Shown: positions 50,708 to 58,973, numbered from the stretch's first letter. The stretch is 64,000 bases of DNA from Mycolicibacterium duvalii (GCF_010726645.1 NZ_AP022563.1:4216001-4280000); one strand, 5' to 3'. The notes: generated by a model not told the origin, from the letters alone. A program made the numbers and translations.

Positions 50708-50928
50708 AGCGAGCACAGCTGCGCGACGATGAGCACCGGCCAGAACACCACCGAACCGACGATCGCCACCGGCTTGTGCAGCCCGTCGAACTGCGCGAAC
50801 ATCTCGGCGCGCCAAATCGTCCACCCGACACCGATCACCAGGTACGGCGTACCCAGCAAGATGGCGGCGCCGATCCATTCGGCGACGGTCATGCGGTAGC
50901 CGAGCACGTGGCGCAGCATGTCCTGCAT
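50704..50928 (-). CDS. Small two-helix membrane protein (first of a related pair)
   Basis: A 74-residue protein with helices near residues 18-38 and 53-71; begins MQDMLRHVLGYRMTVAEW. Related to the 83-residue product downstream of the oxygenase gene. First gene of a three-gene coupled operon. ATG at 50928 or at 50919 could be the start. No known family comes to mind. Confidence 0.75.
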   Translation of the reverse strand: MQDMLRHVLGYRMTVAEWIGAAILLGTPYLVIGVGWTIWRAEMFAQFDGLHKPVAIVGSVVFWPVLIVAQLCSL

Positions 50929-50976
50929 AGCCGCTATGTTAATGACGATTCGCGCCGTTGTACGCGGATTGCGCGG

Positions 50977-52152
50977 TCAGACGACGCCGCTGACGCGACG
51001 GCCGCCCGCCACCCGATCCAGCACCAGGTGCATCGCCTCGGCGCTCTGCGCCCACGAGAACTCGTCGCTGCGCACCTGGGCTTTGGCGCCGAGCTGTTCC
51101 CGCAGCACCCGGTCGCGCAGCAACCGCTCCAGACCGTCGACCAGCCCGCACCGGTCGTCGACGAGCAGCCCGGTCACGCCGTCGACGACGGAGTCGGTCA
51201 GCCCGCCCGAACAGCGGTAGCCGATCGTCGGCACGGCGTGCTGCGCCGCCTCCACCACCGCCAGTCCCCAGCCTTCTTTCCGGGACGGCAGCACGTGCAC
51301 CCAGCTGCGCTGCAGCACAGCGTGTTTGGTGTCGTCGTCGACATGCCCGTGGAAGGTCACGGCGTCGGCGATGCCGAGCCGGGTGGCGTGGGTGATCAGC
51401 CGGTCGGCCCACCAGCCGTCACCCAGGACGTCGAGGTGCACGTCGGGCAGGCGGGTGCGCAGCCGGGCGACCGCCTCCAGCGCGTCCTCGATCTGCTTGT
51501 GCGGGACCAGCCGCGACAACACCACCATCCGCGGTGTCGGCGAGCGCTGAATGGTCACGGTATGCGCCGGTGCGGCGTCGACGCCGTTGCGCACGATCGC
51601 GATGCGGTCGGGCTGCACCCCGAGCAGTTCCAGGTCGCGCGCCGACGGCAGCGACACCGTGACGTACTGGTTGCGTCGGTGCAGCCGCGGGGACAGGCGC
51701 GATTCCACGAACCAGCCGATACGGCTCATCACCGGTCCCGCGACCGGCCACTGCTCGCGGTGGCAGTGGTGCACCAGCACCACCACGCGCCGCCCGAACA
51801 CCAGCCGGGACAGGAACGGCAGCCCGTTCTGGGTGTCCACCACGACGTCGGGCCGGATACGCCGCATCGGGCCCAGCCCGATCATGGCTGCGGCCATCGC
51901 CAGACCCGCCCAGACGTAGACGGTGTAGGGCCCGCCCCTGCGCTGGATCTCGACGCCGTCGATGGTCTCGCGGCGCGGCGCGCCGCGGTACCGCGCGGTC
52001 CGCAACGTCACCCGCACCCCGCCGGCGGCGAGGTGGGCTCCGATGCGCTGCAGATACGTCTCGCTGCCGCCGCCCTGGGGGTGGCCGGTGTCCCGCCAGC
52101 AGAGCAGCAGCACGGATTCGACGCGTGCGGGCTCGGCGGGGCGGACAGACAT
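50977..52152 (-). CDS. Glycosyltransferase family 4, Rv0225 homologue
   Basis: A 391-residue GT-B enzyme. N-terminal acceptor domain with GGGSETYLQRIGAHLA (about 27-42), C-terminal donor domain with LSRLVPHKQIEDALEA (about 218-233) and the EX7E nucleotide-sugar motif in SRKEGWGLAVVEAA (about 298-311). Retaining transferase acting on the cytoplasmic side; the donor and acceptor are unknown. ATG at 52152; the frame upstream to 53760 is antisense to the methyltransferase and aldehyde dehydrogenase. Divergent from the methyltransferase with 36 bp between starts. Confidence 0.9.
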   Translation of the reverse strand: MSVRPAEPARVESVLLLCWRDTGHPQGGGSETYLQRIGAHLAAGGVRVTLRTARYRGAPRRETIDGVEIQRRGGPYTVYVWAGLAMAAAMIGLGPMRRIRPDVVVDTQNGLPFLSRLVFGRRVVVLVHHCHREQWPVAGPVMSRIGWFVESRLSPRLHRRNQYVTVSLPSARDLELLGVQPDRIAIVRNGVDAAPAHTVTIQRSPTPRMVVLSRLVPHKQIEDALEAVARLRTRLPDVHLDVLGDGWWADRLITHATRLGIADAVTFHGHVDDDTKHAVLQRSWVHVLPSRKEGWGLAVVEAAQHAVPTIGYRCSGGLTDSVVDGVTGLLVDDRCGLVDGLERLLRDRVLREQLGAKAQVRSDEFSWAQSAEAMHLVLDRVAGGRRVSGVV

Positions 52153-52188
52153 CGCAAGACAGCGTAGCCGCGTGCGTAGGGTGACCGG

Positions 52189-52956
52189 ATGCTCGCTACC
52201 GAACTGTTCGCGCAGCGGGCGACGCTGGCGCGCTCGGTGCGGCTGCTGGCCGCGTTCCGCTTCGAGCAGACCGACCCCGACCTGTTCTACGGCGCACTGG
52301 CCGCCGACACGGTCGCACTGGTCTCCGACCTGTGGCGGGCCACCGCCGGCACCGCGCTGTCGGGCCGGACAGTGGTGGACGTCGGCGGTGGGCCAGGCTA
52401 CTTCGCGACGGCGTTCGCCGAGGCCGGGGTGCGCTACGTCGGGGTGGAGCCCGACCCGGCCGAAATGCACGCCGCGGCCCCGCGGACCCACGACCGTGCC
52501 GGTGTATTCGTCCGGGCGTCGGGAACGGCGCTGCCGTTCGCCGACGCCAGCGTCGACGTGTGTCTGTCGTCCAACGTCGCCGAGCATGTCGCCGAACCGT
52601 GGCGGCTCGGCGACGAGATGCTGCGCGTCACCCGGCCCGGCGGGCTGGTTGTGCTGTCCTACACCGTCTGGCTGGGCCCGTTCGGGGGCCACGAGACGGG
52701 GGTCGCGCACTACCTGGGCGGACGGCGGGCCGCCGACCGCTACGCCCGCCGACACGGTCACCGACCCAAGAACGACTACGGGTCGTCGTTGTTCGCGGTG
52801 TCGGCTGCCGACGGCCTGCGCTGGGCGCGCGGCACCGGCGCGCTGGTCGCCGCCTTCCCCCGCTACCACCCGCGATGGGCCTGGGGACTGACCCGGGTGC
52901 CGGGCATACGGGAATTCCTGGTGAGCAATCTGGTGCTGGTGTTGCAGCCGTCTTGA
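52189..52956 (+). CDS. SAM-dependent methyltransferase, Rv0224c homologue
   Basis: A 255-residue class I methyltransferase (Methyltransf_11). SAM-binding VVDVGGGPGYFATAFAEAG lies at about 63-81, and the acidic loop GVEPDPAEM at about 84-92. Substrate unknown; Rv0224c is among the essential hypothetical methyltransferases. TAGGGT (52177-52182) lies 6 bp upstream of the ATG and there is no ribosome site, so the mRNA may be leaderless. Confidence 0.88.
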   Translation: MLATELFAQRATLARSVRLLAAFRFEQTDPDLFYGALAADTVALVSDLWRATAGTALSGRTVVDVGGGPGYFATAFAEAGVRYVGVEPDPAEMHAAAPRTHDRAGVFVRASGTALPFADASVDVCLSSNVAEHVAEPWRLGDEMLRVTRPGGLVVLSYTVWLGPFGGHETGVAHYLGGRRAADRYARRHGHRPKNDYGSSLFAVSAADGLRWARGTGALVAAFPRYHPRWAWGLTRVPGIREFLVSNLVLVLQPS

Positions 52957-52965
52957 CGGCCGTCT

Positions 52966-52979
52966 TGCAACAGGTTCTC
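52966..52979. promoter_or_regulatory. Weak KstR-like site before the aldehyde dehydrogenase
   Basis: TGCAACAGGTTCTC matches seven of the eight fixed bases of the KstR pattern TNNAACNNGTTNNA (the last A is C). It lies 32 bp upstream of the ALDH start and upstream of a TAGTGT -10 box (52998-53003). If bound by KstR, the gene would be induced on sterols. Confidence 0.4.
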
Positions 52980-53010
52980 GTTTCGCCGTTCGCTCGGTAG
53001 TGTGACGTGC

Positions 53011-54489
53011 ATGACGCAAAGCACTGCCTACAAGACCGACTGGGACAAGCTGTTCATCGGCGGCAAGTGGGTCGAGCCGGCCACCTCCGACGTCATCGAG
53101 GTGCACTCCCCCGCCACCGGTGAACTCGTCGGGAAGGTGCCGCTGGCGTCGGCCGCCGACGTCGATGCCGCCTGCGCGGCGGCCCGCGAGGCGTTCGACA
53201 ACGGGCCGTGGCCGCAGATGACCCCGCAGCAGCGCGCCGAGGTGCTGGGCCGCGCGGTCAAGATCATGGAGGAGCGGGCCGACGAGCTGAAGTTCCTGCT
53301 GGCCGCCGAGACGGGCCAGCCGCCGACCATCGTCGACATGATGCAGTACGGCGCGGCGATGTCGTCGTTCCAGTTCTACGCCGGTGCCGCGGACACGTTC
53401 ACCTGGCAGGACATCCGCGACGGTGTGTACGGGCAGACGCTGGTGGTGCGCGAGCCGGTCGGCGTGGTCGGCGCGGTCACCGCGTGGAACGTGCCGTTCT
53501 TCCTGGCGGCCAACAAGCTGGGCCCGGCGCTGCTGGCCGGCTGCACCGTCGTCCTCAAGCCTGCGGCGGAGACGCCGCTGTCGGTGTTCGCGATGGCCGA
53601 GATGTTCGCCGAGGCCGGCCTGCCCGAGGGCGTGCTGTCGATCGTGCCGGGCGGCGCGGAAACCGGGCAGGCGCTGACCGCCAACCCGAACCTCGACAAG
53701 TACACGTTCACCGGCTCGTCGGGTGTCGGCAAGGAGATCGCCAAGATCGCCGCCGACCACCTCAAGCCGTGCACGCTCGAGCTCGGCGGCAAGTCCGCCG
53801 CGATCATCCTCGATGACGCCGACCTGGACTCCACGCTGCCGATGCTGGTCTTCTCCGGGCTGATGAACTCCGGGCAGGCGTGTGTCGGGCAGACCCGCAT
53901 TCTGGCGCCGCGGTCACGCTACGACGAGGTCGTCGAAAAACTCTCGGCGGCCGTGGCCGGGATGCTGCCCGGCCTGCCGGACGACCCGGCTGCCATGATC
54001 GGCCCGCTGATCAGCGAGAAGCAGCGCGACCGCGTCGAGGGCTACATCAAGAAGGGCATCGAGGAGGGCGCGCGCGTCGTCACCGGCGGCGGCCGGCCCG
54101 AGGGCCTGGACAGCGGTTGGTTCGTCCAGCCGACGGTCTTCGCCGACGTCGACAACTCGATGACCATCGCGCAGGAGGAGATCTTCGGCCCGGTGCTGGC
54201 GGTGATCCCCTACACCGACGAGGACGACGCCGTGCGCATCGCCAACGACTCGGTCTACGGGCTGGCCGGTTCGGTGTACACCACCGACAACGACCGGGCG
54301 CTGAAGATCGCGCGGCGCATCCGCACGGGCACCTACGCGGTGAACATGTACGCGTTCGACCCCTGCGCACCGTTCGGCGGGTTCAAGAACTCGGGCATCG
54401 GCCGGGAGAACGGCTGGGAGGGCATCGAGGCCTACTGCGAGCCCAAGAGCATCCTGCTGCCGTTCGGGTACACCCCGCCGGCGTCGTAA
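53011..54489 (+). CDS. NAD(P)-dependent aldehyde dehydrogenase, Rv0223c homologue
   Basis: A 492-residue aldehyde dehydrogenase that oxidises an aldehyde to its acid. Catalytic Cys291 in SGQACVGQT, general base Glu257 in LELGGKSAA, cofactor loop TGSSGVGKEIA (about 233-243), AWNVPF near 157. Substrate unknown. ATG at 53011 is only 7 bp after TAGTGT, so leaderless initiation is likely; an in-frame GTG at 53002 would overlap the -10. It diverges from no gene and ends before a bidirectional hairpin. Confidence 0.92.
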   Translation: MTQSTAYKTDWDKLFIGGKWVEPATSDVIEVHSPATGELVGKVPLASAADVDAACAAAREAFDNGPWPQMTPQQRAEVLGRAVKIMEERADELKFLLAAETGQPPTIVDMMQYGAAMSSFQFYAGAADTFTWQDIRDGVYGQTLVVREPVGVVGAVTAWNVPFFLAANKLGPALLAGCTVVLKPAAETPLSVFAMAEMFAEAGLPEGVLSIVPGGAETGQALTANPNLDKYTFTGSSGVGKEIAKIAADHLKPCTLELGGKSAAIILDDADLDSTLPMLVFSGLMNSGQACVGQTRILAPRSRYDEVVEKLSAAVAGMLPGLPDDPAAMIGPLISEKQRDRVEGYIKKGIEEGARVVTGGGRPEGLDSGWFVQPTVFADVDNSMTIAQEEIFGPVLAVIPYTDEDDAVRIANDSVYGLAGSVYTTDNDRALKIARRIRTGTYAVNMYAFDPCAPFGGFKNSGIGRENGWEGIEAYCEPKSILLPFGYTPPAS

Positions 54490-54504
54490 GGCTTTCACCG
54501 CGAC

Positions 54505-54553
54505 TGCACGGTTTCTGACGAGGATTCGCCTCAATACCGTCAGAAACCGTGCA
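54505..54553. terminator. Bidirectional hairpin between convergent ALDH and FadE genes
   Basis: TGCACGGTTTCTGACG (54505-54520), 17-base loop, CGTCAGAAACCGTGCA (54538-54553): perfect 16-bp arms. An alternative GAGG/CCTC stem fits in the loop. The symmetric element sits 15 bp after one stop and 20 bp after the other, well placed to end both transcripts. Confidence 0.8.
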
Positions 54554-54573
54554 TTCGGCGGCGCGCCGAAGAG

Positions 54574-56409
54574 CTAGAAACCCGCCTCGGCCAGGTCCAT
54601 GGCGGTCAGGTCGACGGCCTCGAGGATCGCCCGCTGCGCCGAGAGCATCGGCAGCATGTTCTTGGCGAAGAAGCGCGCGGTGGCGACCTTGCCGGTGTAG
54701 TACGCCCGGTCACCGTCGCCGATGTCGCCGTCGAGGGCGGCCAGCGCGACCTCGGCCTGGTGCAGCAGCAGCCAGCCCAGCAGCGCGTCGCCGACCGCGA
54801 GCAGCAACGGCACCGACTGCAGGCCCAGCCGGTAGAGCTCGCTGGGCTTCTGCTGCGACTCCACCAGGAACGACGTCATCGTCGCGACCATGGCCTGCAC
54901 GTCGTCGACGGCGGTCGCGAGCAGCTTGCGCTCGCCGGCCAGCTCCGGTCGCGCCGATGCGTCGTCGAGGAACTTCTTGATCTGGGTGACCACGTGCAGC
55001 AGCGCGCCGCCGCGGTCGCGGGCGATCTTGCGGAAGAAGAAGTCCTGGGCCTGGATGGCGGTGGTGCCCTCGTAGAGCGAGTCGATCTTGGCGTCGCGGA
55101 TGTACTGCTCGATCGGGTAGTCCTGCAGGAAGCCCGAACCGCCGAACGTCTGCAGCGACTCGGTCAGACACTGGTAGGCGCGCTCGGACCCCACGCCTTT
55201 GACGATCGGCAACAGCAGATCGTTGACGCGCTCGGCCATCGACGCATCGGCACCCGACACGACCGAGGCCACCGCGTGGTCCTGATGCGCGGCGGTGTAG
55301 AGGTACAGCGCCCGCAGTCCCTCGGCGTAGGCCTTCTGGGTCAGCAACGCCCGTCGCACGTCGGGGTGGTGGATGATCGTCACCCGGGGCGCGGTCTTGT
55401 CGGTCATCTGCGTCATGTCCGCACCCTGGACCCGGGTCCTGGCGTACTCCAGCGCATTCAGGTAGCCCGTCGACAGCGTCGCGATCGCCTTGGTACCCAC
55501 CATCATTCGCGCATACTCGATGACACGGAACATCTGGGCGATGCCGTCGTGGGTGTCGTTGACCAGCCAGCCCACCGCCGGCACCCCGTGCTGGCCGAAC
55601 GTCAGCTCGCAGGTCGACGAGACCTTCAGGCCCATCTTGTGCTCGAGGCCGGTGACGAAGACGCCGTTGCGCTCGCCGATGTCACCGGTCTGCGGGTCGA
55701 AATGGAACTTGGGCACCATGAACAGGCTCAGGCCCTTGGTGCCGGGCCCGGCGCCCTCGGGACGGGCCAGCACCACGTGCATGATGTTCTCGTACAGGTC
55801 GTCGGCGTCGCCGTTGGTGATGAACCGCTTCACGCCGTCGAGGTGCCAGGTGCCGTCGGGTTGCTGTACGGCTTTGGTGCGGCCGGCGCCGACATCGGAC
55901 CCGGCGTCGGGTTCGGTGAGCACCATGGTTGCGCCCCAGTTGCGCTCGACCATCAGCTTGGCCCAATGTCGTTGCTGCTCATTGCCGATGCCGAAGAGGA
56001 TGTCGGCCATCTTCGGTCCGGCCGAATAGATGAACGCCGCGGGCTGCGCACCGAGCACGAACTCGTTGATCGCCCATTCGACGACGGCCGGCGCGGGCAC
56101 GCCGCCGATCTCCTCGGCCATCCCGACCCGAAACCACTCACCGCTGTACCAGGCGCGGTAGGACTTCTTGAACGGTTCGGGGATGGTGACCGCGTGGGTG
56201 GTCGGGTCGAACGTCGGCGGATTGCGGTCGGACTCGGCGAACGCCTCGGCCACCGGTCCCTCGGCCAGCCGCGCCGCCTCGTCGAGCATCTGGCGCACCG
56301 ACTCCGCGTCGAGGTCGCCGAACTCGCCGGTGGCCAGGACCTTCTCCAGCGCCAGGGTTTCGAACAGGTTGAACTCCAGGTCGCGGATGTTGCTCTTGTA
56401 GTGACCCAT
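54574..56409 (-). CDS. Acyl-CoA dehydrogenase, FadE5 paralogue
   Basis: A 611-residue acyl-CoA dehydrogenase of exactly the same length as FadE5 at 31708-33543 and closely related throughout. It begins MGHYKSNIRDLEFNLFE, carries MVLTEPDAGSDVGAG and has the catalytic base at the same position, Glu447 in SLYEGTTAIQAQDFF. The main differences are in residues 15-90 and 440-560. Probably a second broad-range dehydrogenase with other chain preferences or regulation. First of no obvious operon; the reductase at 56419 lies 9 bp upstream and might be co-transcribed. Confidence 0.92.
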   Translation of the reverse strand: MGHYKSNIRDLEFNLFETLALEKVLATGEFGDLDAESVRQMLDEAARLAEGPVAEAFAESDRNPPTFDPTTHAVTIPEPFKKSYRAWYSGEWFRVGMAEEIGGVPAPAVVEWAINEFVLGAQPAAFIYSAGPKMADILFGIGNEQQRHWAKLMVERNWGATMVLTEPDAGSDVGAGRTKAVQQPDGTWHLDGVKRFITNGDADDLYENIMHVVLARPEGAGPGTKGLSLFMVPKFHFDPQTGDIGERNGVFVTGLEHKMGLKVSSTCELTFGQHGVPAVGWLVNDTHDGIAQMFRVIEYARMMVGTKAIATLSTGYLNALEYARTRVQGADMTQMTDKTAPRVTIIHHPDVRRALLTQKAYAEGLRALYLYTAAHQDHAVASVVSGADASMAERVNDLLLPIVKGVGSERAYQCLTESLQTFGGSGFLQDYPIEQYIRDAKIDSLYEGTTAIQAQDFFFRKIARDRGGALLHVVTQIKKFLDDASARPELAGERKLLATAVDDVQAMVATMTSFLVESQQKPSELYRLGLQSVPLLLAVGDALLGWLLLHQAEVALAALDGDIGDGDRAYYTGKVATARFFAKNMLPMLSAQRAILEAVDLTAMDLAEAGF

Positions 56410-56418
56410 GGGGTCAGA

Positions 56419-56949
56419 CTACGACTCAGGGGCGCGGCACCACCGGGCGATGACGAAGTCGCCGTTGACCGCCGACTCGGCCAGCCGCCATTCCGAGCGC
56501 ATCGGCAGCAGCCGTGCTCCCCCGCCCAGCGAGCACGGCGCGTACGCGACGACCATCTCGTCGACCAGACCGGCGGCGACGAACTGCGCCGCCACCTGCC
56601 CGCCACCGACGACCCAGACGTTGCCGGTGCCCGCCGCGGCGGCCAGTTCCGGGTACAGCGCCTCGGCGGAACCGGCGAACGGGCGCACCGGGTGCCCGTC
56701 GGCGACGAGGTCCGGACGATGCGTCATCACCCACGACGGTTGGCTGTACATCCACTCCCCCGGGTGGTTGGCGGCGATCCACTCGTAGGTCGTGGCGCCC
56801 ATCACCAACGCGCCCACCCCCGCGACGAACGGTTCGATCGCGAACGGCCCGTCGTCGGAGATGGCGCGCGAGGTCAGCCACTCCAGGCTGTCGTTGCCGT
56901 CGACGATGTAACCGTCCAGGCTCGCGGCGGTGTAGTAGACACAGGCCAT
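56419..56949 (-). CDS. RibD C-terminal / DHFR-like reductase
   Basis: A 176-residue protein of the RibD_C (dihydrofolate-reductase fold) family: TAASLDGYI at residues 7-15, MGATTYEW near 50, and the NADPH-binding VVGGGQVAAQFVAAGLVDE (about 113-131). Substrate unknown; most such stand-alone proteins are not dedicated riboflavin enzymes. It starts one base after the stop of the AraC-type gene, so the two are translationally linked. Confidence 0.85.
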   Translation of the reverse strand: MACVYYTAASLDGYIVDGNDSLEWLTSRAISDDGPFAIEPFVAGVGALVMGATTYEWIAANHPGEWMYSQPSWVMTHRPDLVADGHPVRPFAGSAEALYPELAAAAGTGNVWVVGGGQVAAQFVAAGLVDEMVVAYAPCSLGGGARLLPMRSEWRLAESAVNGDFVIARWCRAPES

Positions 56950-56950
56950 C

Positions 56951-57865
56951 TCAGCTCCTCATCCAGTCCAGCGGGTCCCCACGGCGGGTGTCCACACCGT
57001 GGCCGGCCAACATCGCGCGGGCGAGCTCACGCCGGTGCGCGGAGTAGGTCAACACGTGGGCGACGATGCCGTACAGCTGGAACGACTCCGGCGGGTCACA
57101 CAGCGCGTCGATCACGGTGTCACCGAGCCGGCCCGCTGCCGCGTGGTCTGAAATCATTGCCCGCCAACGCTTTCCGATATCGTCGTGGTGGGCTGCCAGC
57201 TCGGCGGCGCTGACCAGTTCGGGTTGCGTCGCGGCTCGTGCCGGGAAGTCCTCCCCGGCGATCGTCGCCAGCCAGACCTGTTTGGTCCACACGATCGCAC
57301 CGAGCACCGCGCCGACGCTCGGTTCGGCACCGTCCCAGTCGAGCACCGTCTGACCGGGCCGCACCTCGGCCACCCACTGCTGCGCGCTCAGTTCGGCGGC
57401 GCGCTCGAGCAGATGGGCGGTGTCGTCGACGTCGTGGGTGACCATCAGGTCGGCGACATCGGGTACCGCGATGCCGCGTTCGTCGTCCAGCCACAGCGAC
57501 TGCGGCGGGTGGAAGTGCAATCCGTTGGGCGCGGGCAGGCGGAACGGCACCTCCCCGGCCCGCGACGGTGGCCGTCCGTACATGCGGCGGAACGCGCGAG
57601 AGAACACCTCGGCCGAGGACCAGCCTTCGGCGGCGGCGACCGCCGCGACCGCCTCCCCGCGCTGCAGCCGCCACGCGGCGCGTTCGAGCATGATGCGCCG
57701 CCGCAGTGCGGCCGGGGGCTCTCCGGTCAGCCGGCGGACCTCGCGAGAGAAGTGGAACTCCGAGGCGTAGCTGCTGCGCGCCATGTCGCCGACGTCGTGG
57801 TTGGTGGCATCGGTGACCGCGTCGAGGAGTTCGCGGAGCCGATCACGGCGGGACGGGTCACTCAC
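56951..57865 (-). CDS. AraC-type HTH protein fused to a DinB-like domain
   Basis: A 304-residue fusion. N-terminal AraC DNA-binding domain (about 5-100: DMARSSYASEFHFSREVRRLTGEPPAALRRRIMLERAAWRL, then AAAEGWSSAEVFSRAFRRMYGRPP). C-terminal four-helix DinB-like region (about 150-290) with AIVWTKQVWLA and AHVLTYSAHRRELA, the positions of the family's metal histidines. Likely a sensor of a small molecule or metal that controls its own operon with the DHFR-like gene. GTG at 57865 is chosen; the frame to 57901 has no better support. Confidence 0.82.
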   Translation of the reverse strand: MSDPSRRDRLRELLDAVTDATNHDVGDMARSSYASEFHFSREVRRLTGEPPAALRRRIMLERAAWRLQRGEAVAAVAAAEGWSSAEVFSRAFRRMYGRPPSRAGEVPFRLPAPNGLHFHPPQSLWLDDERGIAVPDVADLMVTHDVDDTAHLLERAAELSAQQWVAEVRPGQTVLDWDGAEPSVGAVLGAIVWTKQVWLATIAGEDFPARAATQPELVSAAELAAHHDDIGKRWRAMISDHAAAGRLGDTVIDALCDPPESFQLYGIVAHVLTYSAHRRELARAMLAGHGVDTRRGDPLDWMRS

Positions 57866-57936
57866 GGAAGGTGAGTATCGTCGGCCGCGGCCGCGCAGCA
57901 CATGACATTTCCTGCTGTTGTCCCGGCGTCCCTACA

Positions 57937-57973
57937 GCTATGGCGGAATCCCCCGACCAGGTCCCGCCATAGC
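57937..57973. repeat. Hairpin in the 301-bp gap upstream of the acyltransferase
   Basis: GCTATGGCGG (57937-57946), 17-base loop, CCGCCATAGC (57964-57973), perfect 10-bp arms. The 301-bp gap (57866-58166) also holds competing small stems at 58082-58116, including CTGCT-CAT-AGCAG followed by five T (58083-58100), a promoter and a KstR site. No ORF is supported in it. Confidence 0.5.
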
Positions 57974-58133
57974 CATACGAAAACCTAGGTGACGGACCGC
58001 GGGCGCGGGGGCGTTTCGGCAAGGATTCCACCCGACGCCCGGCTTGACGGCGGGCCCGCCGGTCGTGGAAGGTCACGTGATGCTGCTCATAGCAGTTTTT
58101 GCTGACCGTGAGCAGCGGGTAACCTGGGAAAAC

Positions 58134-58147
58134 TAGAACACGTTCCA
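58134..58147. promoter_or_regulatory. KstR operator
   Basis: TAGAACACGTTCCA fits the KstR consensus TNNAACNNGTTNNA at every fixed base. It lies 20 bp upstream of the acyltransferase start and just after TTGCTG (58099-58104) with TAACCT (58120-58125), so it covers the probable transcription start. KstR is the TetR-family repressor of cholesterol catabolism, relieved by steroid CoA intermediates. Confidence 0.75.
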
Positions 58148-58166
58148 ATCCTGCGAGGGGGTCGCC

Positions 58167-58973
58167 GTGAGCGACGACGTCAAGCCGTCCGAGATCACCA
58201 AGTGGGACCCCGAGCTCACCGAGCGGGTGATGGGAGTGCTGCGGCCCTTCCTCAAGGGGTACCACCGCGCGGAGGTGCGTGGTCTCGAGGACTTCCCGGC
58301 CGGTGGCGCGCTGGTGGTGGCCAATCACTCCGGCGGCCTGTTCGCGATGGATGTGCCGGTGTTCGCCAGCGGCTTCTACGAGAAGTTCGGCTACGACCGG
58401 CCCGTCTACACGCTCAGCCACGACATGCTGATGGTGGGCCCGACCGGAAAGTTCTTCAAGAAGGCGGGGTTCATCCCGGCCAGCCACGAGAACGCCGACG
58501 AGGCGTTGCGCTCCGGCGGTGTGGTGGTGGTCTTCCCCGGCGGCGACTACGACGTCTACCGGCCCACGCTGAGCGCGAACAAGATCGACTTCGGCGGCCG
58601 CACCGGATACGTGCGTGCAGCGCTGAACAACGGTGTTCCGATCGTGCCGACGGTCGGCATCGGCGGACAGGAAAGCCAACTGTTCCTGACCCGCGGCACC
58701 GAGATCGCCAAGGCGCTCGGACCGGTGGCGCGGGCTTTCCGCACCAAGATCCTGCCGGTGTCGTTCGGCTTCCCGTTCGGCCTGTCGGCGGTGGTGCCGG
58801 TCAACCTGCCGCTGCCGACCAAGATCACCATGCAGGCGCTGCCGCCGATCGACATCGTCGCCGAGTTCGGTGAGGATCCCGACGTCGACGAGGTCGACGC
58901 GCACGTCCGGCGGGTGATGCAGCGCGCCCTCGACGACCTGGCGCGCGAGCGTCGGCTGCCGGTGCTGGGCTAG
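58167..58973 (+). CDS. 1-acyl-glycerol-3-phosphate acyltransferase-like protein (PlsC family)
   Basis: A 268-residue membrane-associated acyltransferase. Acceptor motif NHSGGLFAMD (about 53-62), substrate motif FPGGDYDVYRP (about 122-132), and GVPIVPTVGIGG (about 154-165). The wide gap between His and Asp is of the type seen in DGAT/wax-like PlsC homologues rather than bacterial PlsC. It may acylate a lipid or sterol alcohol. GTG at 58167 follows GAGGGGG. A KstR site lies upstream. Followed 63 bp later by a LipC-like esterase. Confidence 0.83.
   Translation: MSDDVKPSEITKWDPELTERVMGVLRPFLKGYHRAEVRGLEDFPAGGALVVANHSGGLFAMDVPVFASGFYEKFGYDRPVYTLSHDMLMVGPTGKFFKKAGFIPASHENADEALRSGGVVVVFPGGDYDVYRPTLSANKIDFGGRTGYVRAALNNGVPIVPTVGIGGQESQLFLTRGTEIAKALGPVARAFRTKILPVSFGFPFGLSAVVPVNLPLPTKITMQALPPIDIVAEFGEDPDVDEVDAHVRRVMQRALDDLARERRLPVLG

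Noticed and set aside
52153..53760. Upstream extension of the glycosyltransferase frame
   Set aside because: Antisense to the methyltransferase and ALDH genes; GT4 homology begins after 52152.
58082..58116. Competing small stems before the KstR-controlled gene read as a riboswitch
   Set aside because: Too small and upstream of the probable transcription start, so not part of the mRNA; more likely incidental.
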